64,000 nucleotides of DNA from assembly GCA_947561585.1 (NCBI GenBank), contig CANNZV010000330.1, positions 298,538-362,537 on the forward strand. The letters are read 5' to 3'. Position numbers and translations under genes: made by a program. Below, one piece after another: positions 51,401-56,494 of the stretch. Positions within the stretch are counted from its first letter, which is position 1. Every line of letters begins with the position of its first letter. The stretch is from Caprella mutica (lineage: Eukaryota; Arthropoda; Malacostraca; Amphipoda; Caprellidae). The notes under the pieces were generated by a model. The model saw nothing but the letters and a program-made list of their open reading frames with translations, did not search any database and was not told the DNA's origin.

Positions 51401-53018
51401 AATCTCGATCAACACAAATAAAAAGATATTATTATTTAACTTTTAAAGGTTTCGGACTTTTAGAATGGATCGAAAAAGATGCCTGAACCTATATTAATTT
51501 TTGTAAAATGATTTTGCACCATGATTTTCTATGCTACTGTTGATTATATATTGATATAGATTGAAATATTCTCAACCCTAGTAACCTATTTCTCATAAGT
51601 TCGGTCACTAACATTGCCGCTGGAGTGTGCCCACCAGTCCTCACTAAAACTCTTATAAAATACTAACCAATTGACTTTTCAATATTTTTCCTTCATAAAA
51701 ACTTTCATTTGATATTTCAACGCCCAAAAATAGTTTGCCATTTAAAATATAAATAACAGCAAGATAAGAAATAAATATTTCTTATCTATTATTGGATGGG
51801 TGTGGCTTGTCACTGTGTACGGAGCTGAGCGAGCTGTGTAGTCACTTGACTCAGTAAGCCGCTATAAGGGTTACAGTTAATTAACTGATTATAGTGAGAC
51901 ATTCACCTTCATGTACTCAATGACTAATGACTGGAGAGAACTCTGATATACATTTGACTATAGGCTCATAATATGAGTATCTTACCAATTAGCACCTTCA
52001 TTTCTTATATGAAAAAGTCATGGAAAACTGCTTCCAAATCGGTTTACAATTAATTTTTGTTTTCATTAAGACTGGTGCGCCAGCGTCTAGGTTTCGATAC
52101 GGTAAAGAAAAATGAATACATTTTTCATAAAAATTAATGAGATAAGCAAATTATATTATTCCATTAATTTGATTTTGATCTCATTAGGCTTCCGCTAAAA
52201 TGTAAATATCAAAAATATTTTTTATACCAATTTTTTGCAATTCAATATTTGTTGCAACTCCGAATCACAGTGCAAAAACTAATTAGAAGAAATAAGTTTT
52301 TATGTCCACCCTACAAAATGAGTGAGTGTTGTTATCATGGATACCTTTAAGAGAAACGTTAAATAATATTTATTATATCGTTTTATTCTTTTATGGCCGA
52401 AGATGTGAAACTATCCGACTCTTCGTAATTCGTAAACCTTTAACTTGTTAAAACTGAAGTACAGTCTACGGCTTAAATCTTTCACGCTCTCAATATTGGT
52501 TAATTAATTCCTTAATATATTTTGATTTATTCAAATATTGCTATCTTTTTTAGATGATAAATATTTTCTTATGGAAACAAATAAATCAATTTTTGCGATT
52601 TAGTTTACAGTTTTTACTAACAGTATTTAACTCATTTACTTTTGCAAATTATTTTAATGATTATCAATTATATTTATATTCAGATTAAGATAATATACCA
52701 TTGAAACATTTTTTCTCTTCTTCTATTGTTTATACATATCGTAAATTTATTTATTTTTACTATTCAACGGAATAAACATAAAAAATAAATAAAACGAATT
52801 GAACAAGAAACATAATTTTGAAAGTTTCTGTAATTTATTTTTACAGGAAAATATTGTGATTAAAAGAAATTTTGTTATGTTTGAACAGTTCAGGAAACTC
52901 ACCCTAAGTATGCGTGGTACATGGCCCATCTTTTATTTCGTGAATACTGATCATGTTCCAAGAACAATTCCGTCATCGGTTCCGTGGATGGTGTCTTGTG
53001 GGGTGGAGCCTCCCCCAT
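15376..53018 (-). CDS. Gene B: complete DEG/ENaC sodium channel with giant heptapeptide-repeat ectodomain
   Basis: Twenty-one exons join through GT-AG introns with all phases matching: 53018-52903, 50669-50532, 49079-48953, 45557-45419, 38660-38616, 37734-37657, 37531-35786, 35290-35256, 34913-34817, 33624-33445, 25730-25638, 24233-24032, 23924-23789, 20378-20211, 18964-18887, 18800-18668, 18456-18384, 18059-17955, 17461-17380, 17118-16887, 15443-15376. The total is 4071 nt, 1356 residues. Landmarks by residue: His-Gly gating motif at 78-79, TM1 about 93-112, FPAITICN about 137-144, repeat insert about 215-797, Cys-rich palm/knuckle/wrist about 850-1250, TM2 about 1264-1290 with GGNLGLFVGLS, basic tail to 1356. 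Family members form trimeric cation channels in the plasma membrane gated by peptides, protons or force; which applies here is unknown. Without the insert it would be about 775 residues, normal for the family. The first exons and exon 8 are the least certain. Confidence 0.9.
15560..15840. repeat. About 70-bp satellite, 4 copies, with CRE sites
   Basis: Units of the same family as the array at 56495-57190 (GATACAGTGTCCATACCTAC core). Two of the four units keep an intact TGACGTCA. The array starts about 120 nt upstream, in gene B's reading direction, of the last exon, within intron 20. Confidence 0.9.
15850..16030. mobile_element. MITE copy 1 (about 175 bp, long imperfect TIRs)
   Basis: A near-palindromic element whose halves share AAATCATAGATCTT and ATTATAGACGGA/ATAGATGAAAC-type words. 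A second copy in the opposite orientation is at about 61270-61452. Non-autonomous, no ORF. Confidence 0.7.
16031..16886. other. Gene B intron 20, remainder
   Basis: AT-rich and without coding signal. At about 16741-16790 a short remnant (TGGCAGTTTTCCGCCTGGCA) matches the array words flanking the transposon nest in gene A and the element at 61730. Confidence 0.5.
16887..17118 (-). CDS. Gene B exon 20: TM2
   Basis: Acceptor TTTCACAG, donor GTAAGA. It encodes WETLISQIGGNLGLFVGLSL, ISLIEFLDYL and a basic tail (SKKKKTVAPQEEKMPRK). It carries the Gly-Leu-Ser selectivity triplet and differs from gene A at few residues. Confidence 0.95.
17380..17461 (-). CDS. Gene B exon 19
   Basis: Acceptor ATATTCCAG, donor GTGAGT. 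It encodes ESSVVRFHVYIANNVIKVIA then EAQAFT, just before TM2. Confidence 0.9.
17500..17757. repeat. 71-bp tandem repeat, about 3.6 copies, intron 18
   Basis: Near-identical units containing TTCTTCACCGTAAGAGTTCA and ATTTGTATTAACTGTAAATA, just upstream of the exon 19 acceptor. Gene A has no such array in the equivalent 269-nt intron. Confidence 0.9.
17955..18059 (-). CDS. Gene B exon 18
   Basis: Acceptor GCTTTTCAG, donor GTGAGA. It encodes EMEYVTQVTSTEENREF then LTVVRNVKRTDTGADLC. Confidence 0.9.
18384..18456 (-). CDS. Gene B exon 17
   Basis: Acceptor CTACAACAG, donor GTGAGT. It encodes DYCIKAVEALYNSNSFHC and NCPSSCE. The intron just downstream is identical to the gene A intron for about 76 nt. 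Confidence 0.93.
18668..18800 (-). CDS. Gene B exon 16
   Basis: Acceptor TTCTTTCAG, donor GTGAGT. Cys-rich (LCEKVCLEKEYRKRCDCKV), ending CNAYSLND in phase 1. At 18640-18667 a second copy of the TAAGTGAGTAGG donor region is present, a small local duplication of the exon end. Confidence 0.93.
18887..18964 (-). CDS. Gene B exon 15
   Basis: Acceptor CGTTTCAG, donor GTAAGT, phase 0. It encodes TKYMRVPHPHGDCITDKTGR and FDHSKT. Confidence 0.93.
19195..20040. mobile_element. Foldback element in gene B intron 14
   Basis: Two inverted arms of about 85-90 nt (19231-19316 and about 19940-20026) share TTTAGTAGACTCAGC and GATATCCAATTCAT words with few mismatches. ACAAAATTAACCGT occurs in direct orientation outside both arms (19195-19208 and 20027-20040). 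The left arm is separated from it by about 22 nt, so this is not a clean target-site duplication. No ORF. A shorter perfect hairpin lies near the centre. Confidence 0.75.
19657..19746. repeat. Perfect 40-bp hairpin with 10-nt loop
   Basis: Arms 19657-19696 and 19707-19746 are exact reverse complements (starting TGAAGGTGTCTCAAATCC), around loop TTCATCATTC. It is transcribed as part of the gene B intron. It could be the centre of the surrounding foldback element, a hairpin RNA precursor or an assembly artefact. Confidence 0.9.
20211..20378 (-). CDS. Gene B exon 14
   Basis: Acceptor TTCTCCAG, donor GTTAGT, phase 0 on both sides. It encodes SGLRLTVNLHSEEYVSLLSP, VIHDPWEAPFP and GFNLSPGQTHSIALSR. 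Nearly identical to the first visible exon of gene A. Confidence 0.95.
20379..22960. other. Gene B intron 13, no gene seen
   Basis: AT-rich intron. Short frames such as 21398-21607 and 22326-22508 show no family features, and the latter falls in faint repeats around GGTGATTCAGAGTTGCCCCC/GGTGAATATGAGTTTACTCC. Two CCGGACTTGAAAG-type words about 90 nt apart (21150, 21240) are a minor repeat. Confidence 0.5.
22967..23070. repeat. About 100-bp dispersed direct repeat, copy 1
   Basis: Starts ATTCAACACTGTCACC with an inverted motif AACACTGTC...GACAGTGTT, then CAAACGGTACTAC. A second copy at 24543-24648 lies on the same strand. The two copies flank exons 12 and 13 of gene B. Confidence 0.85.
23789..23924 (-). 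CDS. Gene B exon 13
   Basis: Acceptor CGTATCAG, donor GTGAGC. It encodes DFTEIFTRDYGVCYTFNSPD, then LTKDLSVEESRKRF. YGVCYTFN is the family's conserved Gly-x-Cys-Tyr-Thr-Phe-Asn segment. It ends in phase 0, matching exon 14. Confidence 0.93.
24032..24233 (-). CDS. Gene B exon 12
   Basis: Acceptor CTCTAACAG, donor GTGAGT. I chose the acceptor at 24234 over a closer CAG at 24185 because only this one fits the phase of exon 11. It encodes NLLIDYPINLTSKNIRTLIE, an acidic linker, then DFIDTCSMNSRHCSYK, the family's Cys-x-x-x-x-x-x-Cys segment before the DFT motif. Confidence 0.88.
24543..24648. repeat. About 100-bp dispersed direct repeat, copy 2
   Basis: Closely matches 22967-23070, differing mainly in single bases (for example CACTGTCTCC against CACTGTCACC). 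Confidence 0.85.
25145..25637. repeat. About 51-56 bp minisatellite carrying splice donors, intron 11
   Basis: Eight units directly downstream of the exon 11 donor. Read on the minus strand each unit is CAAACAAACAG, TTTGTTAAACCTATTGATG, GTGAGTTGTGTCACAC. The part around the donor is a copy of the exon 11 end plus donor (CATATGAAG, GTAAGTTGTGTCCCGC). Each unit therefore looks like a 19-nt micro-exon with an acceptor and a donor. The repeat-derived frames on both strands are not genes. Confidence 0.93.
25638..25730 (-). CDS. Gene B exon 11
   Basis: Acceptor TTATTTCAG, donor GTAAGT; phase 1 at both ends. It encodes EVKITHKYHSVLGHNVKYSC then AFSPHMYFPYE. The two other frames contain stops. Confidence 0.8.
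25733..27268. other. Gene B intron 10, first part, no gene seen
   Basis: AT-rich, no coding signal that I can support. The Ser/Phe-rich frame at 26962-27144 has no family features. Confidence 0.5.
27269..27715. mobile_element. 447-bp MITE with perfect 25-bp TIRs
   Basis: Ends are exact inverted copies, GGTGCGTTCCCGTGCTGAAG plus AACTC. Related words (GTTCCCGTGC, CACGGGAACG, AAGAACGTTCC/GAACGTTCTTCG) recur inside as subterminal repeats. It is GC-richer than its surroundings. Flanks TAAT and TTAA do not give a clear target duplication, so I do not assign a superfamily. The frame at 27486-27719 is inside it and not a gene. Confidence 0.8.
27900..30170 (+). mobile_element. 5'-truncated non-LTR retrotransposon, RLE type
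   Basis: A GC-rich block, in contrast with its AT-rich surroundings, encoding a reverse transcriptase followed by a Cys/His zinc-binding motif and a restriction-like endonuclease, in the order seen in R2-type elements. It is 5' truncated and carries two inactivating lesions. It lies in gene B intron 10 on the opposite strand. The 3' end is not marked by a poly(A) that I can place. Confidence 0.85.
27920..30062 (+). pseudogene. Reverse transcriptase / restriction-like endonuclease ORF
   Basis: RT motifs are visible in order: LTALGKKDGGVRPIAVGNTL, KIDMANAFNSLRR (motif A Asp), GLQQGDPFGPALF (motif B), VWYLDDGTIGD (motif C, with two catalytic Asp). Then a thumb region, CRCGQRVDSRGLHGLSC (Cys/His cluster) and KRPDGISVFPF with WDATCVDTY, matching the RPD...D-x-T pattern of restriction-like endonucleases. 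The frame is broken by an in-frame TGA at 28973-28975 and a frameshift near 29425 (frames 27920-28975, 28994-29473 and 29385-30062). It is old enough to be dead, but the key catalytic residues remain. Confidence 0.88.
30171..33440. other. Gene B intron 10, second part, no gene seen
   Basis: AT-rich. At about 30530-30570 a short GCCAAAGGAAATTTTGCCAC motif resembles the subterminal words of the array-flanked elements. At about 32380-32710 imperfect ~60-85 nt repeats contain CATGTAGGTAAAAT and CAGCTGTAGTT words. Short frames here show no family features. Confidence 0.45.
33445..33624 (-). CDS. Gene B exon 10
   Basis: Acceptor ATTTCAG, donor GTGAGA, phase 1 on both sides, open throughout. It encodes NSIAIPMNMTIFRYRLKCNF then VFQYLTYLAEQTKIIS and a Cys near the end (SQCPFQ). 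It belongs to the finger/thumb part of the ectodomain by position; this stretch is not conserved enough to name. Confidence 0.85.
33815..34795. repeat. 43-bp minisatellite carrying splice donors, intron 9
   Basis: About 23 units directly downstream of the exon 9 donor. On the minus strand each reads TTAGCAATATAGGGACACA, GTAAGTACCCCAATGAGGAC. Each carries a strong donor match (CA then GTAAGT). The unit's TTAGCAATATAGG resembles the end of exon 9 (TTAGCACCATAGG), which suggests derivation from the exon-intron junction. Confidence 0.93.
34817..34913 (-). CDS. Gene B exon 9
   Basis: Acceptor AAATCAACAG, donor GTAGGT. Starts phase 0, ends phase 1. It encodes a charged linker, FPSVEKDKQDHKRAEDGASK then FHHREKRQLSTI. 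Another frame (TREQKMERLNSIIEKK) is also open but ends in TAG at the donor and does not fit the neighbouring phases. Confidence 0.75.
35256..35290 (-). CDS. Gene B micro-exon 8 (35 nt)
   Basis: Flanked by ATTTCAG and GTGAGT. It encodes EATNDINKKNTN across its junctions. Its length is 2 modulo 3, exactly what is needed to join exon 7 (ends phase 1) to exon 9 (starts phase 0). Skipping it would put a TGA early in exon 9. Confidence 0.65.
35786..37531 (-). CDS. Gene B exon 7: heptapeptide-repeat exon (1746 nt)
   Basis: Acceptor TTTTGCAG and donor GTGAAA, phase 1 on both sides. In the spliced frame it opens GGVGEGASNTGDDSSNTG, then runs about 75 units of V-D/G-D-S-S-N-T with variants VDGASNT, VEDLSNT and VDNSNNT. 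It leaves the repeat with PDGANNTEPDTLYLTD and VESVAIRIQKNMGKISDEMS. Every unit is 21 nt, with no frameshift and no stop over 582 codons. The insert lies between the FPAITICN region and the Cys-rich core, the position of the finger domain, so it should be extracellular: acidic, Ser/Thr-rich and probably disordered, perhaps O-glycosylated. The unit is poor in N-glycosylation sequons. The donor is weaker than its neighbours. Confidence 0.82.
35930..37515. repeat. 21-bp coding minisatellite, about 75 copies
   Basis: Plus-strand unit CAGTATTACTTGAATCATCAA with alternating CATCAA/CACCAA, GAATC/GCATC/GCACC variants. Blocks of units recur in the same order (higher-order repeats, for example around 36010-36200 and 36380-36560). 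Long frames open in several phases (LLESPTV on plus, VIQVILLM on minus) are by-products of a 21-bp unit without stops. Confidence 0.97.
37657..37734 (-). CDS. Gene B exon 6
   Basis: Acceptor TTTTATAG, donor GTGAGA, phase 1 on both sides. It encodes DYCKSSPDINCDSENPFLHG then LDYGPG, with two Cys. Position: start of the finger region. Confidence 0.82.
37737..38615. other. Gene B intron 5, no gene seen
   Basis: AT-rich. Around 38150-38600 three degenerate repeats contain CATTAATTTCAATTACGTCATA-type words (TTAATTTCAA, GTCATA, GAAAATATTG). They are similar to the array at 49505-49715. Confidence 0.45.
38616..38660 (-). CDS. Gene B exon 5 (45 nt)
   Basis: Acceptor TTTTTCAG with a long pyrimidine tract, donor GTAAAT, phase 1 on both sides. 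It encodes ICNMELDEVEDPRIK. Because its length is a multiple of three it could be a cassette exon. Confidence 0.75.
38663..39800. other. Gene B intron 4, first part, no gene seen
   Basis: AT-rich. At about 38895-38995 GGATC-TTTA-type inverted words (AAAGGATCTCTATAAAGGAT and ATCCTTTAGAGTC) suggest a small MITE-like palindrome. No coding signal. Confidence 0.4.
39807..41203 (-). mobile_element. Tc1-like element with TIRs over 200 bp
   Basis: Left and right ends (39807-about 40060 and about 40965-41203) are long imperfect inverted copies (for example AGCGGACAAA, GGTAGGCAAAAACAAGTTA, GACCAGAGCAAA). Between them, on the minus strand, is a decayed transposase whose C-terminal part still reads WLSQSPDLNRIEIVWINNW, the DD34E Tc1 signature, near 40250. 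The rest is full of lesions. Tc1-type elements with long TIRs are known (Minos-like). Confidence 0.75.
41216..41945 (+). pseudogene. Tc3-like transposase relic, N-terminal part
   Basis: From an ATG at 41522: MVKSKKLTESECCKILAFWD and AIAEKIGRSTKAVYSFLSNP, a helix-turn-helix of the Tc3 type. A TAA interrupts after TYGKK, then PRGRPQSISPAIGRRILRPL (second DNA-binding domain) and more stops. A possible end CATTGCTGGACGAAACTTTA lies at 41216; no matching right end was found. The catalytic domain is missing. Confidence 0.65.
42267..43525 (-). mobile_element. DD37D mariner-like element, about 27-bp TIRs, TA flanks
   Basis: The left end CAGGGTGAGGAGAAATTCCC and the right end (complement CAGGGGGCAGAGAAAGTCCC) are imperfect inverted copies, both flanked by TA. 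It contains one transposase pseudogene and lies in gene B intron 4. Confidence 0.88.
42443..43366 (-). pseudogene. DD37D transposase with one nonsense codon
   Basis: Starts MSQREAIIHLHCAVKTNSEI with two helix-turn-helix domains (KTPKSTVRDAVKRY; DIDEKSMRTIVKEGL), then the catalytic domain IVFSDEKMFTVEAKF, FQQDSAHSH and LSPELNPQDFCVWSILEKEA. From the QQDSA Asp to the PQDF Asp there are 37 residues. Both halves (43366-42827 and 42814-42443) are in one frame, separated by a single TAA at 42827-42829 within VFGR-stop-KPASVMVW. Unlike the copy at 6759, all three catalytic Asp are present. The C-terminus may be slightly truncated. This is the best-preserved transposase in the window. Confidence 0.88.
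43582..45232 (+). mobile_element. Tc1 element with decayed DD34E transposase
   Basis: Ends CAGTTAGCGACGAAATTATT (43582) and its inverted copy CGAATAATTTCGTCGCTAAC (ending about 45232) are flanked by TA. Inside on the plus strand are pieces of one transposase: MVKTKELSIDWRQKIIDFHN from 43962, VIWSDGTKVELFGHNNVKIQ near 44400 within the frame 44278-44541, and SPDLNPI-ENLWQQLKVRMM near 44770. Frames are broken by several stops and shifts. Confidence 0.85.
45419..45557 (-). CDS. Gene B exon 4: FPAITICN motif
   Basis: Acceptor ACCTACAG, donor GTAAGT; starts phase 0, ends phase 1. It encodes VTHETGDIKFPAITICNLNP then VTTKSKLESHKTYAAFLELQ. KFPAITICNLNP is the diagnostic DEG/ENaC motif just outside TM1. 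Confidence 0.96.
45560..46925. other. Gene B intron 3, no gene seen in this part
   Basis: AT-rich. The frame at 46603-46977 overlaps transposase relic DNA and has no family features of its own. Words GTTGCCCCAAAAAAT and GTTGCCCCGAGCCC (45940-46110) form a minor repeat. Confidence 0.4.
46930..47335. pseudogene. Two mariner-superfamily transposase scraps
   Basis: On the minus strand about 46965-47060 reads TVNSQRYLAMMEDFLESQLK, and on the plus strand from about 47116 reads DVEWLSRSLNLIICDFLLRG then YLKEKVFKSRPLN, the -CDFF-WGYLK- region of arthropod IS630/mariner-type transposases. The opposite orientations suggest two fragments or an internal inversion. Confidence 0.6.
47650..48305. repeat. 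63-bp minisatellite, about 9 copies, intron 3
   Basis: Units contain TAGATCGGTTAACCTAGTCC and TTCTGTTTAAATTAATTTAG with repeated GTTAACC words. The left end decays into shorter AACCTAGTTCTGTT repeats. Confidence 0.93.
48555..48952. repeat. 29-bp minisatellite made of the exon 3 splice junction
   Basis: About 14 units. On the minus strand each reads CCTACACTTACTACATACAAG then GTAGGTAC. Exon 3 itself ends CCTACACTTACTACTTACAAG followed by GTAGGTAC, so the exon end and its donor are the first unit of the array. Most units keep the AAG|GTAGGT donor; a few have AGCTA or GCAGGT. Confidence 0.95.
48953..49079 (-). CDS. Gene B exon 3: TM1
   Basis: Acceptor TTTTTTCAG, donor GTAGGT; starts phase 2, ends phase 0. 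It encodes TCNFLRRLIWLLMMLVLGGY, then CLLLCYRVVHDYLQYPTLTT and YK: TM1 of the channel with the Tyr-Pro-Thr exit motif. The donor is repeated in tandem downstream. Confidence 0.93.
49505..49715. repeat. 36-bp minisatellite, about 6 copies, intron 2
   Basis: Units TTGAAATTTATGAGCAATTT plus TCGAGTTATGACGT. The short frames on both strands are repeat by-products. Confidence 0.92.
50222..50512. repeat. About 98-bp tandem repeat, 3 copies, intron 2
   Basis: Units contain TATTGAACTGATATCAGAAT and CAGCTGCTTGCCAAGCGTAT, ending in GACGGACAGACAGA. It begins about 14 nt from the exon 2 donor. Unlike the introns 3, 9 and 11 arrays, the unit has no clear donor copy. Confidence 0.92.
50532..50669 (-). CDS. 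Gene B exon 2: His-Gly gating motif
   Basis: Acceptor TTCCCCAG, donor GTGAGT. It encodes QGDEWLAPPEEFSSDVQQTG, then RMSRLKGRSCAFIESFTMHG and PIRMY. The final TMHG is the conserved cytoplasmic His-Gly pair that controls gating in the family. It starts after two bases of a codon, matching exon 1. Confidence 0.9.
50672..52902. other. Gene B intron 1, no gene seen
   Basis: AT-rich. About 50850-51010 resembles about 10325-10480 (dispersed repeat). The frame at 51163-51486 lacks family features. A GC-richer stretch at about 51790-51880 might hold an untranslated exon or promoter, but nothing decisive is visible. Confidence 0.4.
52903..53018 (-). CDS. Gene B exon 1 with start codon
   Basis: ATG at 53018-53016, donor GTGAGT after 116 nt. 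It encodes MGEAPPHKTPSTEPMTELFL, then EHDQYSRNKRWAMYHAYL and two bases of a Gly codon completed by exon 2. I chose the most upstream ATG in this open frame; MTEL and MYHA are alternatives. It is cytoplasmic. Phase fit with exon 2 is the main support, as this N-terminus is not conserved. Confidence 0.72.
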
Positions 53019-55090
53019 TGTGGATGGGAAAAAAGACTTCTGAGTTTAAAACTCAAAATATGATGTGTCCTATCGGTACAAAATCAAGTTAATATTTGTT
53101 AAAACTTTGAACTGATGGAAAAGGCTTGAAAGATGCTAATTTTTCCTGATCTATAAAAAAATGATGTTTCTATTCATCACCGGAATCATTTTCAAAGAAT
53201 CTGTAATGTAAATTAAAAAATGTATACATAAATTATTTATTAGAGATAAATAAAAGAAATATTAAACAAAACAAAACGAAAACATTAGCTATCTACAGTT
53301 AAAAGTAGATAAGTAGAAGATACTGTGTTACAAGTAGTTGATTCTTTCTAATCTAAAAACATCATTTAAGTCTTTCTACGGTTTCTTATATGAAGAGCAA
53401 ACAAAAGTATAAGATTGTTTTAATTGCACTAACATTTCTGATGGAAATAGATCTAACTTTTTCAGAGGATTTGCTGCCTAATTTTTCGAAAATATTCTTC
53501 CATTAACCTTTTACGTGAAGTTGAATGATAATCATAAGAGTCATTCTTATAAGAAAATAATTACGATATATTATGTTGTAATGCTGTATTATGGTTTACT
53601 CTGAATGGAATGTGGAAAATGAAATTTTAGTAAAGTAGTTGACGCACTTTAAAAGTAGTCAGTGTCTGGTACTGATAATATTGGTAATACTGTAAACCAC
53701 AAGATCTTTGAAGAAGACGAAACATATACGCTTTCTGAAGATGCTCTAATTGCTAGTTCTGATTCATGTTCTTATTCCTGTAATAAAATAAAAACATAAT
53801 GCTACTTTTTTAATCATATTTTTTATTCTTTTATATACAAATTAGTTAATTGATGTATACTTATTAAATTACTTGTATTTTTCGATGGCTTGATTACGGT
53901 AACATCTAACTAGCCTTCTGAGACTACCAATAGGTGTAATGTTATGGACATTTTAAAAACTATTATGCATAAATTCAGTAATATCTCTCTGCGATACCAA
54001 TAATAAACTTATTACAATTATTGTTATTACTAGGGCAAGGAGTGTACTCGACAAAAAGTGGGCGTTAACTTAGGTTCTGAACCAAACAGACGTTGACATA
54101 GAGAATTCTGAAAGGACACATTTTCCGAGTACCTACTTGGAGCAAATTCCTAAATTTCATTAAATTCAATTAAAATTTGAATTTCACTATTGTAGGTTAA
54201 TGAACTGGATAAGTTTAGTATGTACAGCGAGGTATGTACTAACACATTGTAAATGGGTTGAATATACAATAATGATACACAATATTTAAAGATGAATGTA
54301 TTAAACTTAATTGCTGGTGCCTGGTGAGTGATGTCAATGTAGATATTTTTTGTAATAAATAATTATTGAATAAATTATGCTGTGAAGGTTTTCTTGTGAA
54401 AGTCAAGCAAGAGCTCCATAAACCTACCTAGCTTGGTTAATATCTGTTATCCATTAAGTCTGTCAAAATATAATTTGAATGTTATGGAAGGCCAAAAGTA
54501 AATCTAATGTCCGTATTTCATTACGAACGCTATAAAATTTCACTGACTGACGTGATCAGAAAAGCTAAGATTTTCATTATTTGAATAGCTTTTGTAAGAC
54601 ACGAAAATAATACTAAATCTACATTGAAAGTTAATTTATAGTCTGATGATGAGCAGTAAAATAAATAAAATATATCTTCTCTAATTATTTATTGTAGTGA
54701 GGTGGCTGATGAATGATATTTTAATAAATGTTGCTAGTAATCTTAATTCTCAGATCCTCCTTCAATTGATGGCCCCTTATTATATTGACCTCTTATCATT
54801 CCTCAGTCAATATTTTTTCTAGCTCTTTCAGATTCTGAAATAGTAATTGTTGCCAAGATGAAAGATTTCAGGTTATAGCTCAAACTATATTCAAACTAAA
54901 ATATTTAAACTCATTGTTAATATTGTATCTGACTTTAAGTAAAACTGTCAATAGTTCGAGTCTTACAGGTAAATTCCAGACAACCTGTAACAAGAAACTG
55001 TTACTCCTGTTTTTAAATTTGGTTCAAGAATGTGTATAAGTCTTAGATTGATAGGATTTCTAGATTAACATGATATTAGTAAATTCCAGT
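53019..55090. other. Region upstream of gene B, promoter not identified
   Basis: AT-rich, no coding signal. The gene B promoter and any 5' UTR exon should be here or beyond. I see no convincing TATA/initiator combination among the many AT tracts. Confidence 0.4.
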
Positions 55091-55099
55091 TAGGCTTTC

Positions 55100-55560
55100 A
55101 AAAACTAAAAAAAACTAACGCTTTTATCATTATTGTCGAGTAAGTGTATAAGAGTTTAAACGAAAGGAATCTCATGTTTGGTGTTTCAGTCGATTTTATA
55201 AAGCTTTCGACACAGTGAGTCATGCTGCGGGAGCGTAATAGATATGGTGTTAAAGGTAAATTCTCTTTTGTGGCTAACCAGTTATCTTAGTGATAGGACA
55301 CAGAGATTGAGAGTTGCTCTTGTTGTCTCTAGTGTGAAACTAGTGCCAAGTTGTATTCCACAGGGTAGTGTCTTTGGACATTTGCTATTCCTGTTATACA
55401 TCAATGATTCGCCTTTGGTTTCTGATAATTTAAAATTTACGTTATTTGCCGAAGACACTACCCTGACATTCTGTGTTATTTTAAACTCTTCTCTTGTAGA
55501 TAGTGGAGAACATTAACCTCTATACTTTAAAGGTTAGAGGGAAAATTTCCAGTTCGAAGC
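55100..55560 (+). pseudogene. Jockey/CR1-type non-LTR reverse transcriptase fragment
   Basis: The best frame is 55244-55513: LLWLTSYLSDRTQRLRVALV, CIPQGSVFGHLLFLLYIND (motif B region) and FTLFAEDTTLTF, where the usual FADD has become FAED, losing one catalytic Asp. Upstream, GVSVDFI and AFDTVSH (motif A) survive in two frames. No 5' or 3' ends are seen. Confidence 0.8.
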
Positions 55561-55879
55561 AATTTCATTATATTGTGCCCATTAAAAATTGATAATCTTA
55601 TGAACGGCTACTTTTTAAATTATTGCAGTTCCATTATTCATTAATTTTAGTTTATGATTCAGTTAAATATTAATACACAGGAAAATACCAAAAAATAAAA
55701 ATAAATCAATTGCAAAAATAAATATTGTAAAATGAAATAAACACAAAAAATATAGTCATTATTTTATATTTTAGTTGTATTCGTTTTAAATATTTATTGA
55801 TTTATATGGAAAATATCACCAAAAACGCTGTGATAAACAATTATCATTTAATATATTTGATTGAACCTGAATATATTTA

Positions 55880-56335
55880 ATTACATTTAATTATATTTTA
55901 TTTTCTTAATTATGCCTAATTGTATTTAATTATACCTAATTGAATTTGATTATACCTAATTGTATTTAATTATACCTAATTGTATTTAATTACACTTAAT
56001 TGTATTTAATTATACTTAATTATATTTAATTATACTTAATTGTATTTAATTATACTTAATTGTATTTAAATATACATAATTGTATTTAATTATACTTAAT
56101 TGTATTTAAATATACTTAATTGTATTTGATTATACTTAATTATATTAAATTATACTTAATTGTATTCAATTATACTTAATTGTATTCAATTATACTTAAT
56201 TGTATATAATTATATATAATTGCAATTATACTTAATTGTATTTAATTATATATAATTGCAATTATACTTAATTGTATTTAATTATACTTAATTGTATTTA
56301 ATTATACATAATTGTAAATAATATACTTGACTGTA
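55880..56335. repeat. 20-bp AT minisatellite
   Basis: About 22 units of TTAATTGTATTTAATTATAC with minor variants. Confidence 0.95.
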
Positions 56336-56494
56336 TTTAATTATAAATTGTAATCTGATGAAAGCACTTGAAAAGAATAAAATTATTTTAGAAGTCAAAT
56401 TTCATGATAATAACTGAATTATAATAATATGATTAAGTCAATGAATATAATAACTATGGTTGGTGATGAGAAAACTTACCTACTTCCAATGCGA

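Noticed and set aside
55880..56335. AT array considered as an origin or matrix-attachment region
   Set aside because: Simple AT minisatellites are common here; nothing in the sequence specifically supports such a role.
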